Origin: Chara braunii
Lineage: Eukaryota; Streptophyta; Charophyceae; Charales; Characeae
Assembly (NCBI GenBank): GCA_003427395.1
Contig: BFEA01000178.1
Coordinates: 1,308,888 to 1,338,932 of the forward strand
DNA length: 30,045 nucleotides
Direction: 5' to 3'
The notes beneath the pieces are model-generated. The model did no database searches and was not told the origin of the DNA. It saw nothing but the letters and a program-made list of their open reading frames with translations. Positions within the stretch are counted from its first letter, which is position 1; each line of letters starts with the position of its first letter. The position numbers and the translations under genes are program-made. Positions 8,039 to 18,406 of the stretch are shown piece after piece.

Positions 8039-11000
8039 TCACCACAGTGCCACCGCCTGCATGGCGACTACGACATAGCCCCAACCCGAACCGTACTTGA
8101 GAGAAGGAGGGGGTATTCCTGTGAGTGTCCAGTGTAGGTCCCATGTCACCTCCACCGGGTCTCCCAGTTCTTTCCAGTGGTGGGCCCACCACCTCCAAAT
8201 GCGAGCTGACAATGGACATTCCCCCCAAAGATGGTTTGATGACTCCAAGTTCCTCTGACATCTTGAACAACAGACATCAACTTCCAGGCCTCTCATAAAC
8301 AAAGTCTTAGCATCCAACGGTGCTACGTGAACAATTAACCAAATCAAGGAGGCGCATTTGGTACTTGGCAATCTCTGACAAACCTTCCACATTTCTTGAT
8401 AATACGAAGCTGACAAAGGGACCCCATTGGCCGATGAAGGGTGTGCAACTTGGATCTTCGCGGTTGAGCTGCCATTCTTTCGCAGAATATGCATGCCCAG
8501 TGCAACAGTGTAGGAGTGAAGATTCGGGGAGCCCATAACCTGGGGCCAACCGTAAGGACCGATATCTACTCGCATTCGTTTGATCGGTATACCCCCTGTA
8601 CTGAGAATCGGGTGAGTAGCACCTGTTTTCGTGAATTGCATCAAGACCCGTACCTGTTCAGTCATACATTGTTGTGAGGTAGAACACTCTTCTACAAATT
8701 GGAGAGCTTCGCTTAAAATTCCATTTTGCGGCTTTCGTACCCAAACCTTCGCTATACCTTCAGCTTTATCAACTATCTTATAGAATCTCTCGTCACCACT
8801 GCTCAATGACATCGAATGCACATACCATTCGCCTTTGGCCCCCACTCCTGCCGTAAGCAAGGTTTTCCACTCCGCTGGGATTTTATCCACGAGTTCCTTC
8901 AATCTCCCCTCCACATAGCACAGCCGCCCCAAAATTTTCTTTACCTCTTGGGGGGTAGGCCAACACTGTTGAACCTCATCCAGATATCCTCGATCCTTAA
9001 TATCCCCTTTTCTATCCAAGCTCTACTAAACTTCCCCCTGCCAGCCAAGGCTGGAAAACAGTTATTATTACCCTGTTTTATCCTATGGTTATCAAACAAC
9101 GGTTGTCTCAGGACTTCGTCCCTTGTGCTCGGTTCATCAAAAACTTTTGGCGCGATTGACCTCCAGGCCCGCAGAACTTTGTTCCAAAAGGGGGAATTGG
9201 GTTTGTGACTCTTACAAGAATCAAGAGTGAGGAGTAACTACACATCCTCCGATCTGCAAAGGTCCCAATCCTTAGCTATAAGGTATTCCCCGAGCGCCAC
9301 CCTGTATTTGTCCTCAGTGTCGTTAATGACTCTAATGGGCCATTTGCAGAGACGGGCTGCATTCTGGCGTTCAGGGTCCAATAACACAAGTCCCCCATCT
9401 CTTTTGACTGTCGTCAGCTTGTCCCATGCAAGCTTAGATAAGAAACCTATCTCCTCCTTTGCGTAAGGCTTCCACACATACCTCGCTTCTGCACCTTTGA
9501 TTTTCCTTGCAGTGGCTTTGCCCATACGCGTGACTGATCCTGCATACCACAGTTGTGAGAATGTTGAGGCGTTCAGGATCAGTGCTCTTCCCATAAGAGA
9601 CATTCAACGGGTTGAATTCCACTTTTTGAATCTCTATTCCACCTGATCCAACAAGATTTGGTCTTCCACCTTGGCACAATTCTGCACAGATACCTGTACC
9701 CCCAAAAAACGCTCGGCGGTGTGTGCAAAAAATTTCTTCATCCCCAAGTCCATACAAATGGTGTATTGGTCAAGTAAGAAAAAAACGGATTTGTTCCAAT
9801 TAACTTTAGCTTCACAAAGATCACAATAGTCCATAATTATGGTCTTAACTTTCGTGATAGACCCTACTTTGTTTTTGGATACAATGAACAAATCGTCAGT
9901 CAGGACACTACCTTTAAATTGTTTGTGGCGCCTAACACGCAAACCGAAGATGTAGGGGTTATGTATGATGTTATTCAACATGACATCCATCTGGATAACA
10001 AACAAAAGGGGCGCGAGGGGGCACCCTTGCCGCAGGGAACGCGTCAACGGAAAGGAGTCGGATATGCGACCGTTAATCATGACCGAGGTCGTGGAGAAGC
10101 AATAAAGTGCTTTAACCCATGAACAGTATGAGGGACCAATCCCTACATGCTTCAAGGAAGTGATCAGAAAGGTCCAGTTGACCCGATCATAAAGCTTTTC
10201 TAAGTCCAAAAACAAGACTGCCATATCGAGATCTCCTTCAGTGATCACTTCCATAGCCTCAACGATTGTGACTATATTATCTAAAATTGATCTCCCTTTC
10301 ACGAATGCCCCCCGGTCTGCCCCTACCAACCCAGGTAAGAAGTCCGCTAATCGGATGGCCAATGTTTTGGCCAACAACTTCTACATTGTGTTCAAAAGTG
10401 AAATGGGGCGCCTATTACGAATATTATTCTTCTCGCATTTTTTAAACAGTAGTGCAGTTATACCTTTGGTCATTGCTGCCGGTAAGGGGTTGCCTAGCAA
10501 TGCCTCATTATAGACAAAAACAAAATCTTTGGAAAACAAATCCCAAAACTTCAGGAAGAATTCGGTCGGGAGGCGGTCCTCTCCTGAAGACTTTTTCTAA
10601 GCCATTTGTTTGGCAGCATGGGTAAGTTCTTTGGTCGTGATTGGTCTGTCCAATAGGAGCCTGCCTTGTAGCAGGATTCTCGTCATGGTGTTAAGCCAAA
10701 ATGAAGAGGACTCAGACAAATCCCTATCTATTTCATTCGTCCGTTTCCTGGATGTCAAGATATTCTTAAAGTGTGTCACTGCGTATTCACACATGCCTAT
10801 GGTTTCAGAGGTATGACGGAGGTTAGAGTCGAATGGGTGGGCAAGTTTCTTCATTATCCTATGTTGTAAGTTCTGGTCCTTGATCAAGACGCAAGTCTTT
10901 GTGGTCATTCTATCCAATTTTTCCATGCCCTTGACTTTACACATTTCCAACCACAGTTTCTGCTTGTTGGACTGAAGTTTCTCCCATGTGATTAACCATC

Positions 11001-11760
11001 ATAACCTCTCCTTGGCCCAATAAGCGTCCGAAACCGAGTGCAGGCTCATTGCTGCTTCTGCTTCTTCAATCTTTTTCCTGCATTCCTCCTCATCTTTGTT
11101 CCTAAAAAAAAACTTGATCCAAAAAAAAACAAAGAGTGTTTTGGATATTTTGCGCAACCCCACTGCAAATCATTCCCCTTTAGATGGGAAGCAGAGTCTG
11201 GCCTGTTCCCAAGTTTTTTTCTGCTCTTCTACCCATTCACATATGCCTGCATCTTTAAAAATCTCTACATTAAGTCTGAAAACCCCCCTTTCCCGATCAA
11301 TACATGGCCCGGGTAAGAAGCAGGCGATGACAGGGTAATGGTCCGAGAGTGGGCCACTACGGGGATAACAGCTGTTAGCGAGTCCCATTCCGAAGCACGT
11401 ACGAAGATTATGTCCAACCTGCATTGTGATTTGGGAATTGGGTTGTTCCTGCGTGCAGGGTGCCAAGTGAACCAAAAGTCTGAGGGGTGGGCCACTCTAT
11501 ATGCATCCACCAGATTTTGCTTTTCCAAAAAGGAGAGGAGTTTTGCGTTAGTGCGTATGGGTCTTACAACAAGCGTGTCTATGCCTGGGTTTAGCACCAC
11601 ATTCCAGTCCCCGACCAGCACGAGGTTGTCCACATCCGGGATTGCATCTGCCAAATATGAGAAAAATGGCATATGTTCCCTATGGTCAAAGGGGGCATAC
11701 ACAAACATTATTGCCCAGGATTTGTCAGCACTTACGCCTTTTATCCAAACCCATCTACCC

Positions 11761-11950
11761 CAATTGTAAAAACTCTGCATTCTTAACTGTGATGGCATTG
11801 AGGCCCCTATAGTCAATGCACATCCTCAGGGTAGCTCCCTTCTTTGGGACAAATAGAAATGGAGCATCGTAAGGGGAGGTACTAGGCCGAATCCATCCCT
11901 TTTCTGTGAGCTCCTTGAGCTGGCGGCGAAGCTCATCTAACTCCGCAGGA
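11761..11950 (-). mobile_element. Ty3/gypsy RT fragment inserted in LINE ORF2, 10-bp TSD
   Basis: On the minus strand, 11779-11950 encodes a clear Ty3/gypsy (chromovirus-type) RT N-terminal segment: [20 protein letters not shown], then [32 protein letters not shown]. It is open over about 57 codons but out of frame with the LINE. The 10-bp word CCATCTACCC flanks the insert exactly at 11751-11760 and 11951-11960. The LINE reading frame is the same on the outer sides when one 200-bp period is skipped. There are no LTRs, TIRs or A tail. Confidence 0.85.
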
Positions 11951-12114
11951 CCATCTACCCAAGTCCCTAATCTTTTGACTGTCTAGCTTAGTCTCTTGAA
12001 GGCACATGATTTGCACGTGCTGTTTATGGATCTACGTTTTTAGATGTGTGTGCTTCTCTCTACTGTTTGAGTCACACAAACCCCTCACATTCCAGGGGAC
12101 CAAGACAAAACGGT

Positions 12115-12118
12115 TCAT
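12115..12118 (-). promoter_or_regulatory. ATGA overlap joining ORF1 stop and ORF2 start
   Basis: Read on the minus strand, ORF1 ends AAA TGA and ORF2 begins ATG AAC, sharing ATGA. This arrangement fits termination-reinitiation coupling of ORF2 translation, as proposed for some non-LTR elements. The next ORF2 codons encode MNRFVLVPWNVRG, the expected start of an APE endonuclease. Confidence 0.85.
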
Positions 12119-14551
12119 TTAGGGGGAGCACGACCGGAATGTTTATGGATGCGGTCTGCCCCTTTGCGGGGCATCTTTCTCTGGCGTTCCCTCTTTGATT
12201 CTTTCTCTGGGAGCCAGGCAGAGGTGAGACTTTCCCTGAAGAACGGGGATGTTATATTCCCCTTTTTAAGCTTGGAATTGCATTTCACTACGAAGTCTGC
12301 AAGGAGGCCATCTTCCAGTTGAACCCGTGTCAACAAGGGATTGTTGGTACTGTCAAACCACCCGCTGGGGGCCCAGACGACTCCTTCCTCTTCAAGAGCA
12401 GGATAAGCATCCGAGGGGAGCAGGAGATCGATGAAAGGAACATACTGACGATGCAAAGTCTCTTCTGAACTCTGCCTGACCGCCCTCCCCATGATCAAGT
12501 TTGGGATCACTCTGCAGGAAAATCGGTTGTTCAATATATTGTTAATGCATTTCAAAATAACTTCTTTATCTGGTGGGAGCTCTATTCCGAAGGAGGCCAA
12601 AGTAAGAATGTTATTACCCAAGTCGTGGCAGAGAATAAGGACCCCTTTTGAGTCAGGTACGCGGATTTTCCGGACAATCCGCTTAAACACCGATTTAGAG
12701 TCAGCCGGGACTGTTGGCATGCCCTGCGCCACATTTAATTGAGGTTCCCCTGTATGCCTTTCCTTATCAAGTTGCCAAAGGAGTTCCACTGTAGGGACGA
12801 TTGATAAGGCAAAGGATTCATCCTCCGAAAAGCGAAGGGAGCAGGACGATTTTTCGCCTGATAAGAACATTCTCTGTTGTTTTACTGGGCTCTTGCATTT
12901 TCTTGAAAGCGACTGTTGGCTTTCCTCCGCCTCTGGCTCCTTACCGTTCGCTGCATTTGTGAGGCCATCCTGATACTTCGTGGCCAAATGGTCTTCATGA
13001 CCCCGCGACTTTGTGCTTTCGGCTCTATTGCATGACCCTTCGCTTCGATCTAGGTCGGAGCCTTTTTGTTGCGAAGCACCAGACTTGCGTCCACAAAAGA
13101 TAAAACGGGGCTGTTGCGCGTTCTGTTGATGGACGGGTTTTACCGTTTCCAAGGAAGATGCTGTAGTGCCAGGAGGTAATGGCTCAGGCTCGAAAATTGG
13201 ATTAACGTGTTTGTGAAAGGGCGATGGTGGGCGGGCATAGTCCGGAGTTCCTGGGCTTGCCCAGTATCCTCGACCCAAACTTGGGCTGGGTACATAAAAT
13301 TTGCCAATCGGAGGCCTTGACCCCGTCTTAGACCCTGGTCTAAACACGAACGATTGTGGGGGGATCGGGCGGGGGGGGCCTGACCCTCTGTGCGTCGGAT
13401 GAGGTGGTTGAGGGTAAAAAGGTCATTGGGGGTGAGGGTAAACGGGGACTCTGAATTAGTATTGGCATAGTTGGTGGTGGTGGTAGGGGTACGCTTGATG
13501 ATGTGGAGGATGATGTGGCTGGGACGCCTCGGGCTGGGTTTGGGGGTCGGAGTGCTATGAGAGTATGATGTGATGCGCGGGTGAATGCCAGGGGGGGTGG
13601 TAAAGGGAGTTGTGGTGGGGCCGGAATTCCGACCTTGATCATGACTAGATCTAAGGCCACCTCTGCTGGGTGGGGGGTTCCTATTGCCGCCTCTACCGAC
13701 CGTAGAGTGAGGTTGTGAAAATGATGTAACACCTTGTGTAGTAAAGTGCAGAGAGTGGTGCGGGCAAGTCGGGTTTGCCTCCGTGTGGTAAAACCATCGG
13801 CATCTTTTGCACCACTCTGTGGCTTAGGAAATAAACTTCAGTTTGAAATGTTCCCCATCCTTTGTAAATTTCAAGACATCTTTCCAGGTTTGTCGCGCCT
13901 CTGGGGCGACGTCAATTTTAACATTCATTAACCTGGGGAGGTAGTTGTCTGTCTGTGCCGGGTGTATCTTGAGAATTTTCGTCATTGCATTCTCTACGGC
14001 CCAGTGTGGATGGAACATGGCACTGAGTGAAACCCGAATCGTTATTACCCAAAACTTACCTGCCGCTTCGTGTGCCTTAAGGTCCTCCAATTCCTTTTTA
14101 GTAGCCCATCTTTAAAAAGAGACCGAATACGAAGTGTTGGTCTCATCCAATTTAATTTTGTCAAGCCCTTACCAACCATAAATTCAGTACTCTCTTTGGT
14201 GGTGGCAACGTAGGAAAAAACATTACCCCCCTCGCTCTTCAGCCTGCCTCGTTTCAAGGAAGGGTTCACTGCTGGATTTGAGTACCACACCTCCTCGTAA
14301 ATTCTGATAAACATTTCCTTAATTTTATTCGGAAGTGACTTGGCATCATCCTGAAAAATGATAACTGTCGTTCGTTCTTTTAGCCATTTCATTACCTCGT
14401 CGTCCAGTTCAAAGTTAAGGGTAATCTGAGTTGTTCGGCCGTCGATCTCACATCTACCATGATTAAGACCCACCGGAAGGATCCCATCCTCGAAGCATGC
14501 CGTAATCATCGAGCGAGTCCTCTCTCCCTCAGCATCTTCCGAGGGCGCCAT
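12115..14551 (-). pseudogene. LINE ORF1 (gag-like RNA-binding protein), broken
   Basis: Starts at ATG 14551-14549 (MAPSEDAEGERTRSM). The N-terminal ~240 residues resemble the DUF4283-like domain of plant LINE ORF1 proteins, e.g. the run VENAMTKILKIHP and LPRLMNVKIDV. A zinc knuckle follows at 13764-13811, with spacing C-x2-C-x4-H-x6-C rather than the usual x4. A long Pro/Thr/Ser-rich low-complexity stretch and a charged C-terminal part ending in APPK complete it. Breaks: a frameshift near 14090, an in-frame TAA at 13824-13826 just before the knuckle, and a frameshift in the C-run near 13365. About 810 codons in total. Its role in the family is binding LINE RNA. Confidence 0.85.
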
Positions 14552-15599
14552 TTCGCCAAAAGTTTGGGACGCTCAGACCCAGATTGGTTTCCAGACCGGT
14601 ACTCCCGTTACCCCGTTAATGAATAACACTGTAAATACGGACGCAACCTAACTGGAGTTAATTCACAATCCATAGGCTTAGGAGGCGCGACCTATTGGTG
14701 GGAGCTTTATCTAAGTCGACTACAAAATCCTACATACTATTAAGGCCAAAATTATGGACATATTATATATGTAGCTCAAGCTAAATAACCATCAGACCAA
14801 TCCACACTAAGGAGGGGGAGTTGGATCTTATCCCTGCGACACCTCATCAATAGCTTCTTGCGGGCTCCAGAGAGGAAACTTTGACAAGTATTGCATTAAG
14901 AGAGTTCTTCTGACTTTCGGGTAGATAGTCGGTGCCTTGGCGTTGATTCCTTCGCCCCCCATGGTGACGGTGTGGTCCGCAGCAGGTTGTACCCAACGCC
15001 TTACGACTCTTTGTGATGAGCAGTGGAAGATTCACTCCATTTGGTTGTACTCCACGCCTCTTATTAACGCCCCACCTCCTAGCAGAGGATACGAAAAGCT
15101 TGACATGTCATATTCAAGTTGATCACCCCTCGTCAACATAGGCATGTCGCTATAGCCTCCCTCATTCCTACTATGCCTTTCCCTAAATGTTGAGTTTAAG
15201 TGTAGCTAATACGCCGCGCTTAAGAACCAGCGCCAAGAACCTCAGCGACATATTGAATTTCGAAATAGGACGGGCGCCCACAAGCACACGTCGTTGCACC
15301 TCCTTCACATGATGTATGCGTTTCCCTAAAGGGACTACTCGCCGGCCCCTATACACCCCAAGCTTTGAAGAGATGGTTTTCTTCATCGTTCTGACGAGAG
15401 AGTGGTGGCCGACTCATCGCTCCACTGTGAACACGAAGCGGTGACGGAGTAGCGTCGGCGACCTACTACCGACAACGCTAATCCAGAGCGCACCGTAGCG
15501 CCCGTCGTTCCGCCCCCCTGTTTCAACTATTGAATTTGCAAAGCGTACGAAGGGACCCGCCAGACTCGTTTGAAAAAAAACACTCCTGCAGGCGGAAAC
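14552..15599. other. No gene recognised; probable LINE 5' UTR then unknown DNA
   Basis: The first few hundred bases upstream of ORF1 may be the LINE 5' UTR. A 67-codon minus-strand ORF at 15183-15386 is basic and has no motif I recognise. The sequence TATTATATATG near 14760 is AT-rich, without other promoter context. Confidence 0.4.
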
Positions 15600-15830
15600 T
15601 GTGAAAACTTAAAGAGCTCGTCCGATGGGTCATTTATGACACCTCTTGAAGCGTCGGACCAAAAGTAGTTCTCCACAGTTAGTGCAGCGATGACTCACTC
15701 TTGACGTTTTCGAGAGTGAATCCAACAGCTCTTGAATAGGAATCCAGGACGCGGCATCAAGAGTTAGTGCAACATTCATGAACTCTTGATCTCTCAAGAT
15801 TTAAGAGTGGTGCAACGAGGCTCTATAAAA
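15600..15830 (+). promoter_or_regulatory. CTCTTGA motif cluster with TATA box
   Basis: CTCTTGA or its complement TCAAGAG occurs repeatedly (about 15641, 15694, 15727, 15758, 15782 and an inverted TCTCAAGA at 15791). TTAGTGCARC occurs at about 15680 and 15762. TATAAAA lies at 15824-15830, 42 bp upstream of the ATG at 15872. A promoter or a transposon subterminal region would both fit. Confidence 0.4.
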
Positions 15831-15871
15831 GGGTTAAGCATACAAGTTTCTGAAACTTAGTTCAGCTAGCC

Positions 15872-16255
15872 ATGTTGGATCGCTTGAGGATGATACGTAC
15901 CAGTAAAATAGAATTTGCTTTTGTGAATTATTTGGCTTTCATGGGCCATGATGGCGTTGATTTGTTTTCCCAGGGTCGCACAATGTCAGAACAACGGTTT
16001 GAATTTGGCCATATCCGTTTCTGGACACATACCCAGACGCCTGCACCTAAGTTGGGTAAAGATCCTGGAGCTTTTTTTCTCAAGTTGTTTGTGGAGGGTT
16101 TCTCGACCTCCCTTTTGGATAATCAATGGATTCTTTGTTTCAAAAAAAAAAAAAAAAAACCACTTGCCCAGACAAAACAACATGCAAAGAGGGAAAAAAA
16201 TATCTTAAACATGGATCTCGCTGCATTACATCGCTGCACGGGCATACCTACATAG
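15872..16255 (+). CDS. Hypothetical ORF behind a TATA box, with A run
   Basis: A 127-codon frame starting at MLDRLRMIRTSKIEF. No family is recognised. It contains GHDGVDLFSQGR and a Phe-rich middle, then a poly-Lys run encoded by an 18-19 base A tract at 16141-16159. That A tract could be the 3' end of a retrocopied transcript beginning near 15855, in which case real coding ends before it. Upstream TATA spacing is reasonable, but the codons show no other support. Confidence 0.25.
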   Translation: MLDRLRMIRTSKIEFAFVNYLAFMGHDGVDLFSQGRTMSEQRFEFGHIRFWTHTQTPAPKLGKDPGAFFLKLFVEGFSTSLLDNQWILCFKKKKKKPLAQTKQHAKREKNILNMDLAALHRCTGIPT

Positions 16256-16436
16256 CGATGGCATAATAGCAAAATCTGTAAATTTTGCTATCCCATTTTG
16301 CAGAAATGCCACCCCACACAGTCACACAACCACGGCAAATCACAAATGATACGAGTCGGACATTCAAGCAATTGCCAAAATGGTGCCTCATGCGGTCACA
16401 TAGCTCGAGGCCCAACTCCATCTTTTTTTTTTTTAA

Positions 16437-16632
16437 CCACCAGTACTTGGCCCAGCTATTGATGCGGAGCCTGAATATGCCCTGCGTGCCAAGTTTTGTC
16501 AAGTCGTCGCCGCGTCGTTTCGACTTTCTTTTGGTTGGCGCCTCCAGCCATTGCGGTCCGGTAGGCCGAAGCCCATCAGTTAAGGAGCGTTAACAGGAAA
16601 CGCCCACGGCCAATGTATGGGCCAAGTACTGT
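16437..16632. mobile_element. MITE copy 3
   Basis: Starts CCACCAGTACTTGGCCCAGC with TTAA immediately left (16433-16436); the right end GGGCCAAGTACTG is degraded at its last bases. It shares the TTTTGGTTGGCGC..TCCAGCCA core and GGTCCGGTAGGCCGA with copy 4. It lies directly after a T run. Confidence 0.83.
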
Positions 16633-16663
16633 TCCGAATTTCCTTTCACAAACTCTTGAGATG

Positions 16664-16745
16664 AAAAAATAAATTACTGCCACCTCCAGAGGTGGTAGCA
16701 AAATGCCCTTCGCCGTGGCGCGCTAGGCTGGTGACATTTGATACC
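16664..16745. repeat. CACCTC..GAGGTG palindrome repeat, copy 1
   Basis: Begins AAATAAAT, then a small palindrome CCACCTCCAGAGGTGG, then a GC-rich segment ending TGACATTTG. It resembles 27224-27312, which has the same order with a different palindrome centre. Both copies lie downstream of a MITE, at different distances. Confidence 0.5.
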
Positions 16746-16894
16746 CGGTTTGCTGCTTTTGTCGCTTTCCCTGCCTCGTGCGACTGGCCCAATCATCAAA
16801 TTTTAGCTATTTTGCCATAAAAGGCCCTAGTGTGAGTAGGCCCTAACTATCATATTCCACTGTTTAAAAAAACACGGATAGCTGTCACAAACCT

Positions 16895-17205
16895 CCTTTA
16901 AAAAACACTCTCCGCTGGTGGAGTGTGCCTAGCCTGCAATGTTGGTTTTTCGGATTGACCTCTGGTCGACTCTCCAAAATGCTCCCAATTTGGAGAGTGT
17001 GCATCGAATCTGGGCAGACAAATCCAAATCCCCCTATGTCCTCTAGCGTTGTCCCGGCGTCTCCCAGTGCACTCACGACGTAGAGTCTTGGAGAGCAGAT
17101 ACTTAGTGCAGCAATGAACCCAAAATCCCAAACTCGGAGAGCTTTTCAACTCTCTACCAACTCTCCGATTTTTTGGAGAGTGGAGAGTAGTGCAGCGGGA
17201 CCCCA
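16895..17205. repeat. GAGAGT / AGTGCAGC motif cluster
   Basis: Multiple direct and inverted CTCTCC/GGAGAG words, including the palindromes ACTCTCC..GGAGAGT around 16971-17001 and 17157-17180. TTAGTGCAGCAATG occurs near 17104 and AGTGCAGCGGG near 17189. The same words occur at 5845-5875 (minus strand) and near 15680, so this is part of a dispersed repeat. Confidence 0.45.
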
Positions 17206-17250
17206 TGGTAGAAACTTCTACAGTATCAGGGGTCTTGGCCATGACACCCC

Positions 17251-17420
17251 GTGGGCATTGATGCATCTCCAAAATCTGTGGAACAGGTGTATTCCAGCAA
17301 TTACCTTGGGAATGTTATTATTTCGAGCAATGGCAGTTGGAGCCCCGTCGTCCGAAGGAAATACAATAACGCGAGGCACCGTACCAGCGACATGGTTTCG
17401 CTTTTCTTTTTAGGCGGGAG
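17251..17420 (+). pseudogene. Non-LTR reverse transcriptase fragment
   Basis: The frame contains SSNYLGNVIISSNGSW followed by SPVVRRKYNNARHR. This matches the thumb-proximal YLG..ISSDGSW..EI..RI..A motif of RTE/Jockey-type non-LTR RTs. It is a scrap of under 60 residues. No catalytic box is present and the flanks do not continue the domain. It is a different family from the LINE at 8-14.5 kb. Confidence 0.5.
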
Positions 17421-18192
17421 TGATATCACATCGCCGTTTGGTCATCCACTACCCCAAAAGAAAAGAAAAAAAAATTGTGAAACGTCCAAGTGTGATGTTC
17501 TTCGAATGTACGTCGTGGAGACAATTTGTGTTCTCTGGCCACCGTGTGTTACTATCCTTGAGTGTCCCCAGTGTCCCGTGCGTTGGGATGTGTGCTCACA
17601 AACTCCTATTTTCCCAAAATGGGAAGTAGGTGGAAGTGTGGAAACGTCGTGTCATAAATTCTCCTCCACTGCTTTTCCAAGCATGCCTGTGAGGATGTGA
17701 CGTACAAACTTTCGTACCCACACCGGGCCACATGATCTTTTGAAGCTCTTAGTTTTTGCTTTTCGGATCTCTCTTGAGTTTTTTGGGGTACTCCTCTTTT
17801 TGCCATATCTCAGTGCACGGAATCGCAGGCCAACTAGGCGCTCTCATAACCAAGAAAATGCTTCTTTCAGAAGACGATGTTTCTTTTAGACTTCTTTGCA
17901 ATTTCGTCTTAGCAATCCATGCATCTACATAGGAATTACGCACGCCTTAGCGAGCGTGTTAGGAATTTTGTTCGGCAGTTAGGAACTCTAAAAATTACAG
18001 GTGCTTCTCCCGCTGACGTGTCCTTCCTTGCAAATGGATGTTTCGTCACTCGCCCTTGAAAGATTTGTGAATTTTCAGTAGAAAGGTAGATAGGTGTAGG
18101 ATTTTCGCACGCTCAATTCCGTGCATTGTTATTGCTGTTGAATTTTTTAATCTTGAAGTAGTTTAAGATTCAGGATGGAAGAAACATAAATG
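17421..18192. other. No gene recognised
   Basis: Contains an A-rich tract at 17456-17474 and short minus-strand frames at 17606-17806 and 17749-17943 with no motif I recognise. No repeat in this window matches it. Confidence 0.4.
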
Positions 18193-18406
18193 TTTCGGTG
18201 CATTTTTTATTTTTTTAGTCAGCGCCATGCATGCAAGTTTTCCCCTCTTTCTGCTACAACCCATGCCTTCTTCTCTTCATGCCTCCCCTCCTTCACTCGA
18301 AAACGTTTTCCACCCCCTCTTTCTTCGCACTTCTCTCCCACTCCTTCTCGTATGAATCTTAAAGTTGGTCCCGCTCCACAATACTCTTCGTGCTTTTCTC
18401 CTTCCT

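Larger units (their letters stand above)
8039..12118 (-). pseudogene. LINE ORF2 (endonuclease, reverse transcriptase, zf-RVT), broken
   Basis: Starts at ATG 12118-12116, overlapping the ORF1 stop by ATGA. Endonuclease (APE-like) landmarks: WNVRG, LQETKL (about 11985-12003), VYAP, GDWN, RLDIIFV and, after a frameshift, SDHYPV (11329-11346). The RT spans about 10590-9640: GEDRLP, RRPISLLN, KGRSILDN, motif A FLDLEKLYDRV, motif B LRQGCPLAPLLF, and catalytic box LTDD (9892-9903) where YADD or FADD is usual. MSLMGRALILN follows at 9603. The C terminus holds a zf-RVT zinc site, C-x2-C-x8-H-x4-C, near 8215-8270. Stops include TAG at 12032, 10597, 10381 and 9634, and TGA at about 9604. The endonuclease is also interrupted by the insert at 11761-11950. 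Confidence 0.92.
8039..14551 (-). mobile_element. Decayed near-full-length L1-like LINE
   Basis: Minus-strand element with the full plant-L1 order: ORF1 (14551 to 12115), then ORF2 with endonuclease, reverse transcriptase and zf-RVT (12118 to 8039). Span given is coding only; both UTR ends are undefined. It carries several in-frame stops (TAA 13824-13826; TAG 12032-12034, 10597-10599, 10381-10383, 9634-9636) and frameshifts, so it is dead. Such an element could supply in trans the machinery for the SINE and U6 copies nearby, although this copy could not. Confidence 0.93.

Noticed and set aside
11265-11816. The N-terminal [13 protein letters not shown] of this frame as genuine LINE protein
   Set aside because: Those residues are an out-of-frame reading of the inserted gypsy fragment; the LINE resumes around GRWVWIKG.
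14755-14775. TATA promoter for the LINE
   Set aside because: TATTATATATG is simply AT-rich; LINE promoters of this type are usually internal and no start site can be placed.
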